DNA of 64,000 nucleotides from Fibrella aestuarina BUZ 2 (lineage in GTDB: Bacteria > Bacteroidota > Bacteroidia > Cytophagales > Spirosomataceae). Location of the stretch: positions 4,514,257-4,578,256 of the forward strand of contig NC_020054.1 in NCBI RefSeq assembly GCF_000331105.1, read 5' to 3'. Shown here piece by piece: positions 50,102 through 59,401 of the stretch (its first letter is position 1; each line of letters begins with the position of its first letter). A program made the position numbers and the translations under genes. The notes below the pieces were generated by a model. The model worked only from the letters and a program-made list of their open reading frames with translations, was not told the origin of the DNA and searched no databases.

Positions 50102-52276
50102 TCACAGCCTGTACCCCACCGACAGCATGACGTTGCGGCCATCCGACGACCAGACGCCCGGCCCCGGATAGAATGTGGGGCGTTTGGTGAAATACGACTC
50201 GTTGGTCAAGTTATTCAGGCTCCCCCGCAGCGTCAGGTGCGGCCCTACGCGCCAAGTGGCGTTCAGGTCGAGCAGGCCATAGGCGGGAACGGGGCCCTTG
50301 GCGCCATTGGCCGACGGCACGGGCGTGTTGAGTGCATCGGCGTAGGTCATGCCCACGTAGCTGTACTGCACCGTCAGGCTGGCAGTTCGGTAACGCAGCG
50401 TCAGGCCGTTGCGGCTAGTGATCTGTGGAGCCGACTCGACCCGGTTACCATTTACGCTGACATTCTCCCCATTGACCGACACCCGGGCGTTGGTATATCG
50501 CGCGTCCAGAAACGACGTCGACGTAAAGCCGCTGAGGCTCCCCCCTTTCCAGCTGGCCAGTTGTCCTTCCAGTAAGACCTCTATACCCTGATTGCGGCTA
50601 TCCCCGATGTTAGTACGGAGGGTGTAAGGCTGGTTGTTGCCGTCCATCAACACCAACGTACCCATGCGGTTGCGGTAGAGCAACTCAAACAGGCTGATGT
50701 TCAGATGCCCGCCCGACCAGTGCGTTTCCAGGCCCAGTTCGGCATTGTAGCCGGTAGCGTCGCGCAGGTTTTTGTCGATCTGCTCGTACACCGACGTCGG
50801 GATAATGTCTTTAAACAGCACGGGCCGATACGCCTGCGACCAGCCGCCATAGAGTCGCATCCGGTCGTTGAGCCGGTACTGCCCGTTCAGGCCCAGCAGC
50901 GCAAACCGGTGGCGGATGGTCGTAGGCAGTTCGGCCGCGTCGTAGTAGCTGATGCTGCCGCGCAGTTGCGTGTCGCCCTGTTCAACCCGCACACCAGGCG
51001 AGAGCGTTAACCGCCCCACACGGAGTTGCCCTTCCACGAATGCCGCGCCGTTGCGGGTATGATACCACAAATCGCGGGCGAAGGGGGTGGTCAGGCTGAG
51101 GTCAAAATCAGTGCCAGTGGTACCCTTTCCCAGTTGCCGCCGGTGGAGGTCGTTGTGCATCCATTGAACCCCCGCGACCAACGTACCTGCGAGACCATCT
51201 ATCGTAAATTGCTGTAACAGCCGCGCCTCGGAGGTATAGCTGTTAAAGTTGTCAATGTCGACCTGCCGCGGCCGGTACTGCCCCGTCGGATCAGGCAGAT
51301 CGGTGACGGTGGCAAAGGCGTCGATCTGCACGCTGTTGCGGTCACCCAGCACGGCCGACGTTACCCATTGCAGCCGCGTTTGGGGCGTCAATTGCCAGTC
51401 GAGCCGAAGTGACGGCACCCAGATAGCCGGGTTGAAGAAATTACGGCCGCGGGTTGCCTGCCGAGGGTTGGCCCGGAACATCGAGTCGGTAAGCGGACCG
51501 GGAATCTGATAGACGTAGCGCGAACGCCCGACCTCGGCGGTCAGACCCATCCGGGGATTGACCTGATACTGAAGGCGGACCAACTGCGCCTGTGCATCCG
51601 ACCGGCTGTTGTCGCGGTAGCCATCCGAATGCCGCCAGTAGGCATAGCCGTAGTAGGTCAGCCGACCCACGCGCCCGCCTAGGGCATTGTAGGTGCTGCG
51701 TGTGCCGAACGACCCAATCGAGTTGACGGTCTCGAAACCAAGGTGGCGCGTAGTGTCAGCCTGCTTGGTCACGTAGTTGAGCATCCCGCCAAACTGCGCC
51801 CCATATTGCAGCGACGCCGTACCACGCACGAGTTCGATCCGCTCGATGCTTTCGGTCGGGGGTGAGTAATGGCTCGCCGGGTAGCCATACATATCCGAGT
51901 TGGTGATGATCCCGTTCTGGCGCAGGTTCATCTCCCACGACCGGTGCGGGTCGAGGCCGCGCGTGGCCACGTTGAGTTGATTGCCGGTGCCATCCATGTC
52001 GTACACAAACAGGCCGGGGATCCGCGCCAGCAGTTGCCGGGGGTTCTTCTGGGCAATGTCGGCGTCGATATCGGCCAGCCGGATCACTTCGCTCCGCCGC
52101 CCAGCCAGCAGGTACGTGCCGTGTACCTCGGGGAGGGGTAGCGTCACGCGGCTCCGGTTGGCCGTCACTTCCAACGTATCGAGGGTCGTCGTGCGCAGGG
52201 TATCGGTCTGCGCCTGAGCTACGCACGCACCACCAGCCAGCAACACGGCCGGCAGGAGGAGTCCAGTAAAATGCAT
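50102..52276 (-). CDS. TonB-dependent outer-membrane receptor (FecA-like)
   Basis: A 724-residue receptor from ATG 52276 (MHFTGLLLPAVLLAGGACVA), which supplies a signal peptide; an in-frame extension to 52339 is less likely. There is no carboxypeptidase-like N-terminal repeat, so it is not SusC-type. The plug domain starts at about residue 40 with TLEVTANRSRVTLPLPEVHG, RIPGLFVYDMDGTGNQLNVA, TRGLDPHRSWEMNLRQNGII and IERIELVRGTASLQYGAQFG. The 22-strand barrel ends YSYVGMTYADALN, GLLDLNATWRVG and LTNESYFTKRPTFYPGPG. It could import iron or another metal complex. It sits between the PAP2/haloperoxidase-like gene and a coupled DUF3179 gene. Confidence 0.88.
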   Translation of the reverse strand: MHFTGLLLPAVLLAGGACVAQAQTDTLRTTTLDTLEVTANRSRVTLPLPEVHGTYLLAGRRSEVIRLADIDADIAQKNPRQLLARIPGLFVYDMDGTGNQLNVATRGLDPHRSWEMNLRQNGIITNSDMYGYPASHYSPPTESIERIELVRGTASLQYGAQFGGMLNYVTKQADTTRHLGFETVNSIGSFGTRSTYNALGGRVGRLTYYGYAYWRHSDGYRDNSRSDAQAQLVRLQYQVNPRMGLTAEVGRSRYVYQIPGPLTDSMFRANPRQATRGRNFFNPAIWVPSLRLDWQLTPQTRLQWVTSAVLGDRNSVQIDAFATVTDLPDPTGQYRPRQVDIDNFNSYTSEARLLQQFTIDGLAGTLVAGVQWMHNDLHRRQLGKGTTGTDFDLSLTTPFARDLWYHTRNGAAFVEGQLRVGRLTLSPGVRVEQGDTQLRGSISYYDAAELPTTIRHRFALLGLNGQYRLNDRMRLYGGWSQAYRPVLFKDIIPTSVYEQIDKNLRDATGYNAELGLETHWSGGHLNISLFELLYRNRMGTLVLMDGNNQPYTLRTNIGDSRNQGIEVLLEGQLASWKGGSLSGFTSTSFLDARYTNARVSVNGENVSVNGNRVESAPQITSRNGLTLRYRTASLTVQYSYVGMTYADALNTPVPSANGAKGPVPAYGLLDLNATWRVGPHLTLRGSLNNLTNESYFTKRPTFYPGPGVWSSDGRNVMLSVGYRL

Positions 52277-52362
52277 GTTGCTTGTTGAGTAGGCAGACGA
52301 ATACCCGCCCGGCTCCCGACGTCGATTCGTCAGTGGCATACCGGGCAGGTACTACGCCTGAA

Positions 52363-53898
52363 TTACAGGCCTGAGCCGTCGGCTTTCCCTCTAGCTACGG
52401 CGTAATTGCCGATGTTTTTCCCGCATTTCAGTCCCATCGTGCAATCAGAGCGGAAGTGAATCAGGCCATACACGCGTGAGTCAGACGCTTCCTGCGCTTT
52501 GGCCCAGAACTCGTCGGTGCGCTCAGGGAAAATGCTGCCCAGCACGGTTGCCGCCGCGGCCGAAAACGTCGAGTGCCCCGAGGTATAACTCGGGAAGTTG
52601 GGCAGGCCGACCGACGTTTTCACGCCGTACTGTTGCGGGCGGGGGCTGTAGTAGTAATACTTTGTCTCCCAGCAGCATACGCCCGCGTCCATGAGTGTGG
52701 TACCAACCAGTGCCAGCGTGCGGGCCATGCGTACTTCGCTATATTTGGCTTCGTGGGCGGCGTTGGCGGCCGTGCGGTGCCAGTGGCCCGGCGGGGTGTA
52801 GCTACCGGCGCCATCGGCCCAGTAGTTGGCGATGCGGGCCTGCTCGCGGGTCTGGTTTTTCTGGATGTCGCGGAGTTCAGCCAGTTCTTTGTTGAACTGC
52901 TCACTACCTGGCACCGGGCCCATTTCGGGACGTAGTTTCACCTTCGTTGCCGCATCGAAGTTCCAGTTCTGAACGGCCCCGTAGTTCGGCAGCATCGGCG
53001 GCCGGGCAGGCGTTTCCTGGCTGACCCACACCTCCTTCATACCCAACCCTTTGGCCTTCTCGACCATCCCCGCCGTAAGCGTCTGGTTGTTGGCAGCGCT
53101 CATGCCGTCATTCTTGGCGCGGCCCATCACTTTCGCGCCCACCTGAGCACCCAGATCGGCACCGGCGGCCAGATCACTGGCTACGTTCATACCAGCCCAC
53201 AGCCGGGCGTTGCGGTGCTCGGCCACTTTGGCGTCGATATAAGCCACTTCGCCGGGAAACATGGCTTTCAGCACCACGGCCGATGCCGCCGCCACCACCG
53301 CGTCTTCCGACGGGTAGGCGGGCAGGGCCGATACGGGCAGCGCCACCCGCACCGCCGCGTCGACTTTCGAGGGGGCCACCCGGTTGAATTTGTACTTGTA
53401 GTTCCAGGCCAACACCAGTGCGTCGTACTGCGCCACGCTCAGGTAGGCCAAGGCACGCGCCGTGTAGGGCGGGTTGGCAAATGGAAATTTCGGATCGGCC
53501 AGCGGGTTGGCTGCGTCGGGAACGGGGTACTTGCCTTCGGCATTCGAGGCGGGCGCCAGGTTGTAGCGGGCCGACAGCTCGCGGGCGATCTCGTTCCAGC
53601 GGTAGGCGGCACCTGCTCCCCAATACACGACCGCCTCCTGCTGTTGGGCGTTGAGGCTGGCCGATAGTGTTTTCAGATTCGCCAGTTCAGCCTGATACTC
53701 CGGCGAAGTCGTCAGGGCGGGCGTGGCAACGGTTACGTCGGTAGGGCTAGTCAGCACGTAGGTTTTCCACGTACCGGCTTTTTCGTCCACGCTGGCGGGC
53801 ACGTACCCAAGCCGCTGTGGTTCGTCAATGGTCTTGTCGCAGGCCCAGACACCCGTCAACAACGCACTCACAATTCCTAATTTATACGCAAGTTTCAT
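52363..53898 (-). CDS. PAP2/vanadium-haloperoxidase-like lipoprotein
   Basis: A 511-residue protein with a lipobox-like start (IVSALLTGVWAC, so Cys20 may be lipidated). The C-terminal half has the acid phosphatase/haloperoxidase fold: KYYYYSPRPQQYGVKTSVG (the K-x6-R-P-type motif), LPNFPSYTSGHSTFSAAAAT (P-S-x-x-x-G-H), and SRVYGLIHFRSDCTMGLKCG in the SRxxxxxH-like region. In the last motif His is preceded by GLI and Arg by HF, so the three motifs of a PAP2 or vanadium-dependent enzyme are present. Phosphatase versus haloperoxidase cannot be settled by eye. It follows the outer-membrane protein genes and precedes the TonB receptor gene. Confidence 0.8.
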   Translation of the reverse strand: MKLAYKLGIVSALLTGVWACDKTIDEPQRLGYVPASVDEKAGTWKTYVLTSPTDVTVATPALTTSPEYQAELANLKTLSASLNAQQQEAVVYWGAGAAYRWNEIARELSARYNLAPASNAEGKYPVPDAANPLADPKFPFANPPYTARALAYLSVAQYDALVLAWNYKYKFNRVAPSKVDAAVRVALPVSALPAYPSEDAVVAAASAVVLKAMFPGEVAYIDAKVAEHRNARLWAGMNVASDLAAGADLGAQVGAKVMGRAKNDGMSAANNQTLTAGMVEKAKGLGMKEVWVSQETPARPPMLPNYGAVQNWNFDAATKVKLRPEMGPVPGSEQFNKELAELRDIQKNQTREQARIANYWADGAGSYTPPGHWHRTAANAAHEAKYSEVRMARTLALVGTTLMDAGVCCWETKYYYYSPRPQQYGVKTSVGLPNFPSYTSGHSTFSAAAATVLGSIFPERTDEFWAKAQEASDSRVYGLIHFRSDCTMGLKCGKNIGNYAVARGKADGSGL

Positions 53899-53978
53899 AA
53901 GTCAAAAGCTATTTAGTCTGCTCGTCACGAATCGATAATCAACCAGTAAAACACAGATTATCAAGGGCGAACGGCAAA

Positions 53979-54869
53979 CTAGTTGAGGTTAATCTGATAC
54001 AGTAGCCCCAGCGTAAACGCCGTGCTTTGGCCCATATTGAGGCCATTGGTTACGTAACCGACGCGCGCGTTAAACCCGACGTTATGGGGTTGGTATTTGC
54101 CGTACCAGCCCACCGTTGTCGCCTGCATGTTATTGGTCGGAAAGGGCATGTCGTTGCGGCGGATGTTGTCGCCCGAGAGGCAGGTAAACCGCTCCACAAA
54201 CACTTCGGTCTGAAACGTACGCCGCAGGATACCCAGCCGCAGCGCCGCATCGGCCGCGTTAGGAACAGCCACTTCATTGGTGTTGTACACCCGATTGTCG
54301 GCCTGATACGAATCCTGATCGATGCGGATGTTACCCCGCCAGGTATAGGTGCCGTGCGCCGTGGCATACAGGCCCGTTTTGGTATCCCGATAGTTGGCCA
54401 GCAATCGCCCCGATACCGTGCGCGCACCCATCCCGATCGACATCGGCAGGAAGTTGGGTACGTAGCTGGACAGGGGCGTCGAGACACCCGCGATACCGTG
54501 CAGCGAGAATTCCTTCACCCGCACCGCCTCGACCTTGAGCCAGCCCGACAGATCCTGAAACCCACGTTGCCCCAGCAGGTTACCCGCGCTCGCGCTCGTC
54601 CAGACGTACGGTACGTTGACGATGAGGTTGACCCGGTTGCTCAGGCCCACCGCCGCCATCAGCGAGGCGCTTTGGGTGGTGTGCGTACCGATGTTGTAGT
54701 TTTCGCGTTTCAGCGTGTTTTCCCAGTACCAGTTCCAGTCGCTCTTGCCATACATGGCGGCTACGCAAATGGATTTTTTGGGCATGTAAATCGCGTCCTG
54801 CGGCATTTGCGCCCAGGCCCCAACCGTGCGGCTCACCACCAGCACAAGAATAAAGAGATATCGTTTCAT
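53979..54869 (-). CDS. Outer-membrane beta-barrel protein
   Basis: A 296-residue protein with a signal peptide (MKRYLFILVLVVSRTVGAWA). It is rich in amphipathic strands ending in aromatic residues (LIVNVPYVWTSASAGNLLG, GLYATAHGTYTWRGNIRIDQ, GWYGKYQPHNVGFNARVGYV, QSTAFTLGLLYQINLN), consistent with a 12-14 strand outer-membrane porin or transporter. No motif links it to a substrate. It is codirectional with the 55039-56163 protein, separated by palindromic repeat A, and both probably serve the same cluster. Confidence 0.7.
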   Translation of the reverse strand: MKRYLFILVLVVSRTVGAWAQMPQDAIYMPKKSICVAAMYGKSDWNWYWENTLKRENYNIGTHTTQSASLMAAVGLSNRVNLIVNVPYVWTSASAGNLLGQRGFQDLSGWLKVEAVRVKEFSLHGIAGVSTPLSSYVPNFLPMSIGMGARTVSGRLLANYRDTKTGLYATAHGTYTWRGNIRIDQDSYQADNRVYNTNEVAVPNAADAALRLGILRRTFQTEVFVERFTCLSGDNIRRNDMPFPTNNMQATTVGWYGKYQPHNVGFNARVGYVTNGLNMGQSTAFTLGLLYQINLN

Positions 54870-54892
54870 AAAAAGAGGGAGAAAAGTCAGTT

Positions 54893-55018
54893 GGCTTCGC
54901 CGTCATTGGTGGTCATTGGTGGTCATTCAATTGTCATTGATCGTTTTTTACAATGAATGACCACCAATGACTATGAATGACAATCAATGACCACCAATGA
55001 CGCCGAAGGCAAATGACC
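54893..55018. repeat. Palindromic word-repeat element, copy A
   Basis: Arms made of CATTGGTGGT and ACCACCAATG words surround a loop ATTGTCATTGATCG then TTTTTTACAAT. The flanking sequence GGCTTCGC is shared with copy B. Compared with copy B at 60376-60478 it is nearly identical to its reverse complement, plus a 20-nt insertion (TATGAATGACAATCAATGAC) and one extra base. It lies between two minus-strand outer-membrane protein genes. Confidence 0.9.
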
Positions 55019-55038
55019 ACACCGCCAACTGACCTTAC

Positions 55039-56163
55039 TTAAAACCAGCGGCTTACGTTGAAGGAAATCAGGTAATCGGCAAAGGCGGCATCCCCCTGCC
55101 GCACGCCCAGCGGGTCGAGGCGATCGGAGTAGCTTTTGGTCCGGTTGCGGTAGGCAGCCACGGGTACGGTCAGGGCGGCCGCGTACTTGTGCCGCATGTA
55201 GGCCAGACCCGGCTCGACCGATACGATGTAGCCCGGCCGACGGAAGCCACTGCTGCCGCCGAATGCATCGATAGCCGGTACGCCTTCCACGCGCCCGCCC
55301 AGCATAACAGACAGGCCCGGCACCAGCCGGATCGACTCGCTCACGCCCAGGCGCGCCGCAAACTGATCGGCCACAGAGAACGTACCCGTCACCAGATCGA
55401 TGGTGGTGGCTTCGGGGCTGCGCACCACGCCGTTGGTCTCGCGCGGGTTGAACAGGTAAAAGCCGTTGGCGTACACTGCGAGCTGTTTGCCCACCTGCCA
55501 GTAGCCCTGCGATTCGAGGCTCACGCCCACGCCCCCATCGCCCAGCTGAATCGACTGATCGACGGGTTTGTTGATGGTATAGTCAGCCCCTTCCTTCGTC
55601 CGTTTGTGGAAATCGTCGGTCACGGCGTAGTTCCCAGTAGGCAGCTTCACGCCCAGGCCGATGGCCAGGTTGGCTTTGGGCAGCGACGCGGGGTTTTTGA
55701 GCCAGTAGCTGCCCGAAATCCGCAGGTCGCCGATGCCCTGCGACCCCGTATGGAAGCGCTTCTGCTCGGGGTTGGTCGACACCGCGTTGCCGTAGTGTTC
55801 GTAGAGCGACGACCGGTCGTTGTATTGCAGCGGCAGATTGACCGATACCTGCCAACGCAGCGACGGCATGTAGGTAACGCCCAGGTCGATACCATGCGAA
55901 ATGTTGACCACTTCGGTGCCCTGTTCGTAGCGTTGCTTTTGCTCTACATCGCCCACAAAATGCCGGTGCGAGCGGAAATACCGGTACCCCGCCGACACCT
56001 GCCAGCGGCCCGACCGTTGCTTAAAATAATCGGCTGAATTGGCCCCGCCCGGAGCCGCGCAACTCATGTGCCGAACGGCTACACAGCCCTGTGCCGTAGC
56101 CAATTGGGTAGACAGGCCAAGGCCCAATACGGCCAGCCCAATGTACTTTAGAGATACTGTCAT
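55039..56163 (-). CDS. Outer-membrane beta-barrel protein, Cys-containing N terminus
   Basis: A 374-residue protein from ATG 56163 (MTVSLKYIGLAVLGLGLSTQ) with signal peptide ending LATAQG. Just after cleavage there are two Cys (CVAVRHMSCA), which could form a disulphide. The rest is a beta-barrel (QVSVNLPLQYNDRSSLYEHY, NLAIGLGVKLPTGNYAVTDD, YVLVSVEPGLAYMRHKYAAA-like strands and a final LISFNVSRWF with terminal Phe). It belongs to the same leftward cluster as the haloperoxidase-like, TonB receptor and DUF3179 genes. Function unknown. Confidence 0.7.
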   Translation of the reverse strand: MTVSLKYIGLAVLGLGLSTQLATAQGCVAVRHMSCAAPGGANSADYFKQRSGRWQVSAGYRYFRSHRHFVGDVEQKQRYEQGTEVVNISHGIDLGVTYMPSLRWQVSVNLPLQYNDRSSLYEHYGNAVSTNPEQKRFHTGSQGIGDLRISGSYWLKNPASLPKANLAIGLGVKLPTGNYAVTDDFHKRTKEGADYTINKPVDQSIQLGDGGVGVSLESQGYWQVGKQLAVYANGFYLFNPRETNGVVRSPEATTIDLVTGTFSVADQFAARLGVSESIRLVPGLSVMLGGRVEGVPAIDAFGGSSGFRRPGYIVSVEPGLAYMRHKYAAALTVPVAAYRNRTKSYSDRLDPLGVRQGDAAFADYLISFNVSRWF

Positions 56164-56410
56164 GGAGAAAACAGCCCGAAACGCTTTCCCGCCTTCCGAC
56201 AATCGATCCGTACGCTTTCAGAGTCGCCACGTGCCAAACGGAGCAACAGACACTGTAAAGCGTAGATAATCAAGCGCATAACACTAGCCGCAGACTCGCC
56301 AATAGCGGTCAACAAAGCGGCGTAGGCAAGCGCACAACGTACCCAGATCGTCGAAAAAAGAAGCGGAAACGCCTTTCCTGGCGTAAAGGTTGGTGAATGA
56401 AATCGTGTGT

Positions 56411-56428
56411 GTCTGACAGCCGTCAGAC
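56411..56428. terminator. Short perfect hairpin upstream of the outer-membrane gene
   Basis: GTCTGAC / GTCAGAC with a 4-nt loop AGCC, in the 277-nt gap between the 56441-56998 gene and the outer-membrane protein gene at 56163. No T-run; could be a processing hairpin or operator. Confidence 0.4.
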
Positions 56429-56440
56429 ACCGGGATTCAG

Positions 56441-56998
56441 TCAACCACGTGGCGGGGGAGCCACCACCGACAGCGCGCGCGTAACCAGTTGTACGGACGT
56501 GTCGGGAATGCGTAAGCTGACAAGCCAGCTTACCAGGGAGGGCGATAACGTAAAGGGGGTTGCCAGATGGTACTCCTTCAACAGGAGCTTGAGCCATTGA
56601 CCGGCTTTCCGACTCGACTCGTCGGTCGGTTGGCTGATGGTTTTCTTGACGAACGAAAGCAAATCCTGCTGCCAGAACCGGGCGGCTTTGTCTTCCATGC
56701 CGGCAATACGGAGGGTGTCGCCGTGCAACTCAACGCTGATAACGTCGTAGAATTTGTCGTGATAGGCAAAGCCATCTTCCAACGTCTGCGCCGTCAGTTG
56801 CTGCGCCTGCCCGGAGGCGGGGTTTGTGTTGCCCAGGACCACCTGAAACTCGACCATGCTATCCACCGACGAGTAGACGGTCAGGTGTTTAGACAGGTCG
56901 CGCTGATCGTGCCACCACACGCCAACCGCCACCCACACCGTTGCCAGCGTGTGGTAAAGCAGCAGGGCCAGTAAGCTCAAACTCAGCAGGCGTTTCAT
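56441..56998 (-). CDS. Hypothetical exported or membrane-anchored protein
   Basis: A 185-residue protein with an N-terminal hydrophobic segment (LLSLSLLALLLYHTLATVWV) that is a signal anchor or leader. An acidic-neutral domain follows (SVDSMVEFQVVLGNTNPASG, DGFAYHDKFYDVISVELHGD), then a basic amphipathic end. No family recognised. It heads the leftward cluster that includes the outer-membrane, haloperoxidase-like and receptor genes, so it may belong to that system. A -7-like TATATTTG at 57030-57037 is its likely promoter. Confidence 0.65.
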   Translation of the reverse strand: MKRLLSLSLLALLLYHTLATVWVAVGVWWHDQRDLSKHLTVYSSVDSMVEFQVVLGNTNPASGQAQQLTAQTLEDGFAYHDKFYDVISVELHGDTLRIAGMEDKAARFWQQDLLSFVKKTISQPTDESSRKAGQWLKLLLKEYHLATPFTLSPSLVSWLVSLRIPDTSVQLVTRALSVVAPPPRG

Positions 56999-57029
56999 TG
57001 AATTCGTGTTGATTGCAGAATAGCAGGAA

Positions 57030-57037
57030 CAAATATA
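57030..57037 (-). promoter_or_regulatory. -7 promoter element for the 56998 gene
   Basis: TATATTTG on the minus strand fits TAnnTTTG, 32 nt before the start at 56998. No convincing -33 TTTG is seen. Confidence 0.45.
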
Positions 57038-57076
57038 GAAAAATATAGTTGCTCACTGGACTTATATCCGCAAAAT

Positions 57077-57886
57077 ATGCCTGAGTCTTTTTTTCACCAA
57101 AAAGTTGTCTGGATTACCGGCGCCTCATCGGGTATTGGCGAAGCACTCGCGCTCGAACTGGCCCGGCAAGGGGCACGGCTGGTACTGTCGGCCCGGCGGG
57201 CTGATGAGCTACAGCGCGTGGCGTCGGCAACCGGCCTTGCCCCTGCCGACGTACTCGTGCTTCCGCTCGACATAACCGACGAAGCGTCTATGCCATCGCA
57301 CACGCAGGCCGTCCTACGGCGGTTTGGCCGTATCGATGTGCTGTTTTTGAATGCGGGGATCAGCCAGCGCAGTTTCGTGAGCGAGACCGATCTGAGCGTG
57401 TACCACCGGCTGATGGCGGTCAATTTCTTTGGCGTCGTGGCGCTGGCGAAGGCCGTTCTGCCCCACTTTCTGGCGCAAAAAAGAGGTCAGTTCGTGGTTA
57501 CCAGCAGCGTTTCGGGCAAGATCGGCGTTAAGCAGCGGTCGGGCTATTGTGCGTCTAAACACGCGCTGCACGGCTTTTTCGATTCCCTCCGCGCCGAAGT
57601 GGCCAATGAGGGGCTGCGCGTCACGATGATCTGCCCCGGCTACATCCGTACCCCCATTTCGGCCTCGGCCCTCGACGCCAGCGGCAAGGCGTATGGCCGG
57701 TTCAACAAAGCCCAGGCGGAAGGCATGCCCGCCGACGACTGCGCCCGCCGCATCCTGCGCGCCGTCGCTACTGGCCGGGAAGAGGCCAACATCGGCGGGA
57801 AGGAATTACTGGGTATTTACCTGAAACGTTTCGTTCCCGGCTTGTTATCGCGTATTTTACGGCAACGGCCCATCGAGGCCGTCTAG
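57077..57886 (+). CDS. Short-chain dehydrogenase/reductase
   Basis: A 269-residue classical SDR. Cofactor motif ITGASSGIGEALALELARQG (T-G-x-x-x-G-x-G), LDITDEASM, NAGISQRSFVSETDLSVYHR, catalytic Ser in TSSVSGKIGVKQRSGYCASKH (S, Y, K in the Y-x-x-x-K motif) and PGYIRTPIS after it. The C-terminal extension (KELLGIYLKRFVPGLLSRIL) resembles DHRS7/retinol-dehydrogenase-type enzymes. Substrate unknown. Directly followed (15 nt) by a gene for a large membrane protein, suggesting an operon. Confidence 0.9.
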   Translation: MPESFFHQKVVWITGASSGIGEALALELARQGARLVLSARRADELQRVASATGLAPADVLVLPLDITDEASMPSHTQAVLRRFGRIDVLFLNAGISQRSFVSETDLSVYHRLMAVNFFGVVALAKAVLPHFLAQKRGQFVVTSSVSGKIGVKQRSGYCASKHALHGFFDSLRAEVANEGLRVTMICPGYIRTPISASALDASGKAYGRFNKAQAEGMPADDCARRILRAVATGREEANIGGKELLGIYLKRFVPGLLSRILRQRPIEAV

Positions 57887-57901
57887 TCCCGAACGTAGCC
57901 G

Positions 57902-59401
57902 ATGCAAGAGACCAGCGTACCCCAACCTGATACTGACGTACCCACCGACACCACGCTTACATCCGACGAGCAAGCCAAACTCCGTGAACTAACCGCCCAA
58001 AGCTGGAACCTCGAACTGGCCATTTCGGGCGTGGCGATGTATGCTATCCTGCTCCTGCCTGACCTTATCGCCTCGGCCTACGGCTTCATTCTGTATAACT
58101 ACCAGACCCATGCCGAGGGGCTGTTAGCCATGCTTCCCACGATGGCCTACAGTTTGTTGAAAGTGATGTGCTACGTACTGTTCGGGGCCTTTCTGGTCAA
58201 CTTCATCATGCGAGCGTTTTGGGTGGGTATGGTTGGCCTGCAGGCCGTGTATCCGGCAGGCATCCGCTACGATAATTTACCCTTCATGTCGGAACAGGCC
58301 AGAAGGGAGCTGTCCAGGCAACTCGGCCCACTCGACCGCTACATCCTGAAGCTCGACAAGAAGTGTAACATCGTCTTTGCCAATGCCTTTTTCATGGTGT
58401 TCATCATGGCCATGACGATGGTGTTTTTTTTATTTATGCTGTTTCTGCTGCTTTACGTGCAGCCCAACGTACCGCCTCCGGTGTGGCTGGGCATCAAGCT
58501 TATCGGTGTATTGTTGGTTATAGCCCTCTACACGGTTATCGCGTTGCTGTCGGTCAAAAAGATAAAGGAATCGTCCTTTGGCTACCAGGCTTCCAAGAAA
58601 ATGTCCGGGCTGGGGAAGGTCATGTACCTGGGTTTTTACGTACCGATGTCTTTTTTGGCAAACACCATTTCCAGCAATCAGCAGCCGGGCGAGCGGATGC
58701 GCGGCATGGCTATCTTCATGGGCATCTTCTTCGTGATTTTCTTCACCGAGTATACGGCCGACTTAAAAGCGATTGAGAAACGATCTCAGTATCTTAACGA
58801 CCGACATCTGTTCTCGGCCCGCGTTGATAGCCTCTATGCTGATGCTAACGCCTACGATAACCTCCGCCCCGACGGAGAGTACGTCGATGCCGCCGCCATT
58901 CAGGCCAAGGTAGTGCGGGAACCGTATCTGATCGTATCTGTGGCTTATCCCAAGGCCCTAGACACCCTGCTAACCCGACTTGCTACTGAGCCCAACTGGT
59001 CCGATACGCTATCGAGAGGAGTGCGTAGGCAACAATACGCCAATTGGAGTAACCAGCAGATCAATGCACTTGTGTGCTTCCGTGTCAATGATTCGCTCTG
59101 TGCCAACACCGGCTTGGTTTTCACAAAGTTGGGCAGTCAGGAACAACACGGCCTGCAAACGGTACTGATTCCGGGCAATCTTCAAACCGGACGAAATACG
59201 CTTCGGGTCGGCGTTTTCGACCCAAAGCACAACACGACCGAAACCATAGCTACCATCCCTTTCTGGTACGTACCGGAATCACAACGAGCTGTTTATGTTG
59301 AGGAAAACAGAAGCGTTGGGGCTGGTCAACAGCGTAACTCCGTTGACCTGGAGAAAGCGGCGCGGGCTGCGCTCACCGCCCAAAAAGGCCGTTTGCAGTA
59401 A
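57902..59401 (+). CDS. Multi-pass membrane protein with soluble C-terminal domain
   Basis: A 499-residue protein. Five or so membrane helices fill residues about 40-290 (ELAISGVAMYAILLLPDLIA, LLKVMCYVLFGAFLVNFIMR, FFMVFIMAMTMVFFLFMLFL, LIGVLLVIALYTVIALLSVK, IFMGIFFVIFFTEYTADL). A periplasmic or cytosolic beta-domain follows (VRRQQYANWSNQQINALVCF, NTLRVGVFDPKHNTTETIAT). The C terminus overlaps the convergent mobA gene by 123 nt. I do not recognise the family. It shares a probable operon with the SDR gene. Confidence 0.7.
   Translation: MQETSVPQPDTDVPTDTTLTSDEQAKLRELTAQSWNLELAISGVAMYAILLLPDLIASAYGFILYNYQTHAEGLLAMLPTMAYSLLKVMCYVLFGAFLVNFIMRAFWVGMVGLQAVYPAGIRYDNLPFMSEQARRELSRQLGPLDRYILKLDKKCNIVFANAFFMVFIMAMTMVFFLFMLFLLLYVQPNVPPPVWLGIKLIGVLLVIALYTVIALLSVKKIKESSFGYQASKKMSGLGKVMYLGFYVPMSFLANTISSNQQPGERMRGMAIFMGIFFVIFFTEYTADLKAIEKRSQYLNDRHLFSARVDSLYADANAYDNLRPDGEYVDAAAIQAKVVREPYLIVSVAYPKALDTLLTRLATEPNWSDTLSRGVRRQQYANWSNQQINALVCFRVNDSLCANTGLVFTKLGSQEQHGLQTVLIPGNLQTGRNTLRVGVFDPKHNTTETIATIPFWYVPESQRAVYVEENRSVGAGQQRNSVDLEKAARAALTAQKGRLQ

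Noticed and set aside
56160-56597. 145-codon minus-strand ORF between outer-membrane genes
   Set aside because: It overlaps the start of the 56163 gene and the 56441-56998 gene in another frame and has no coherent pattern.
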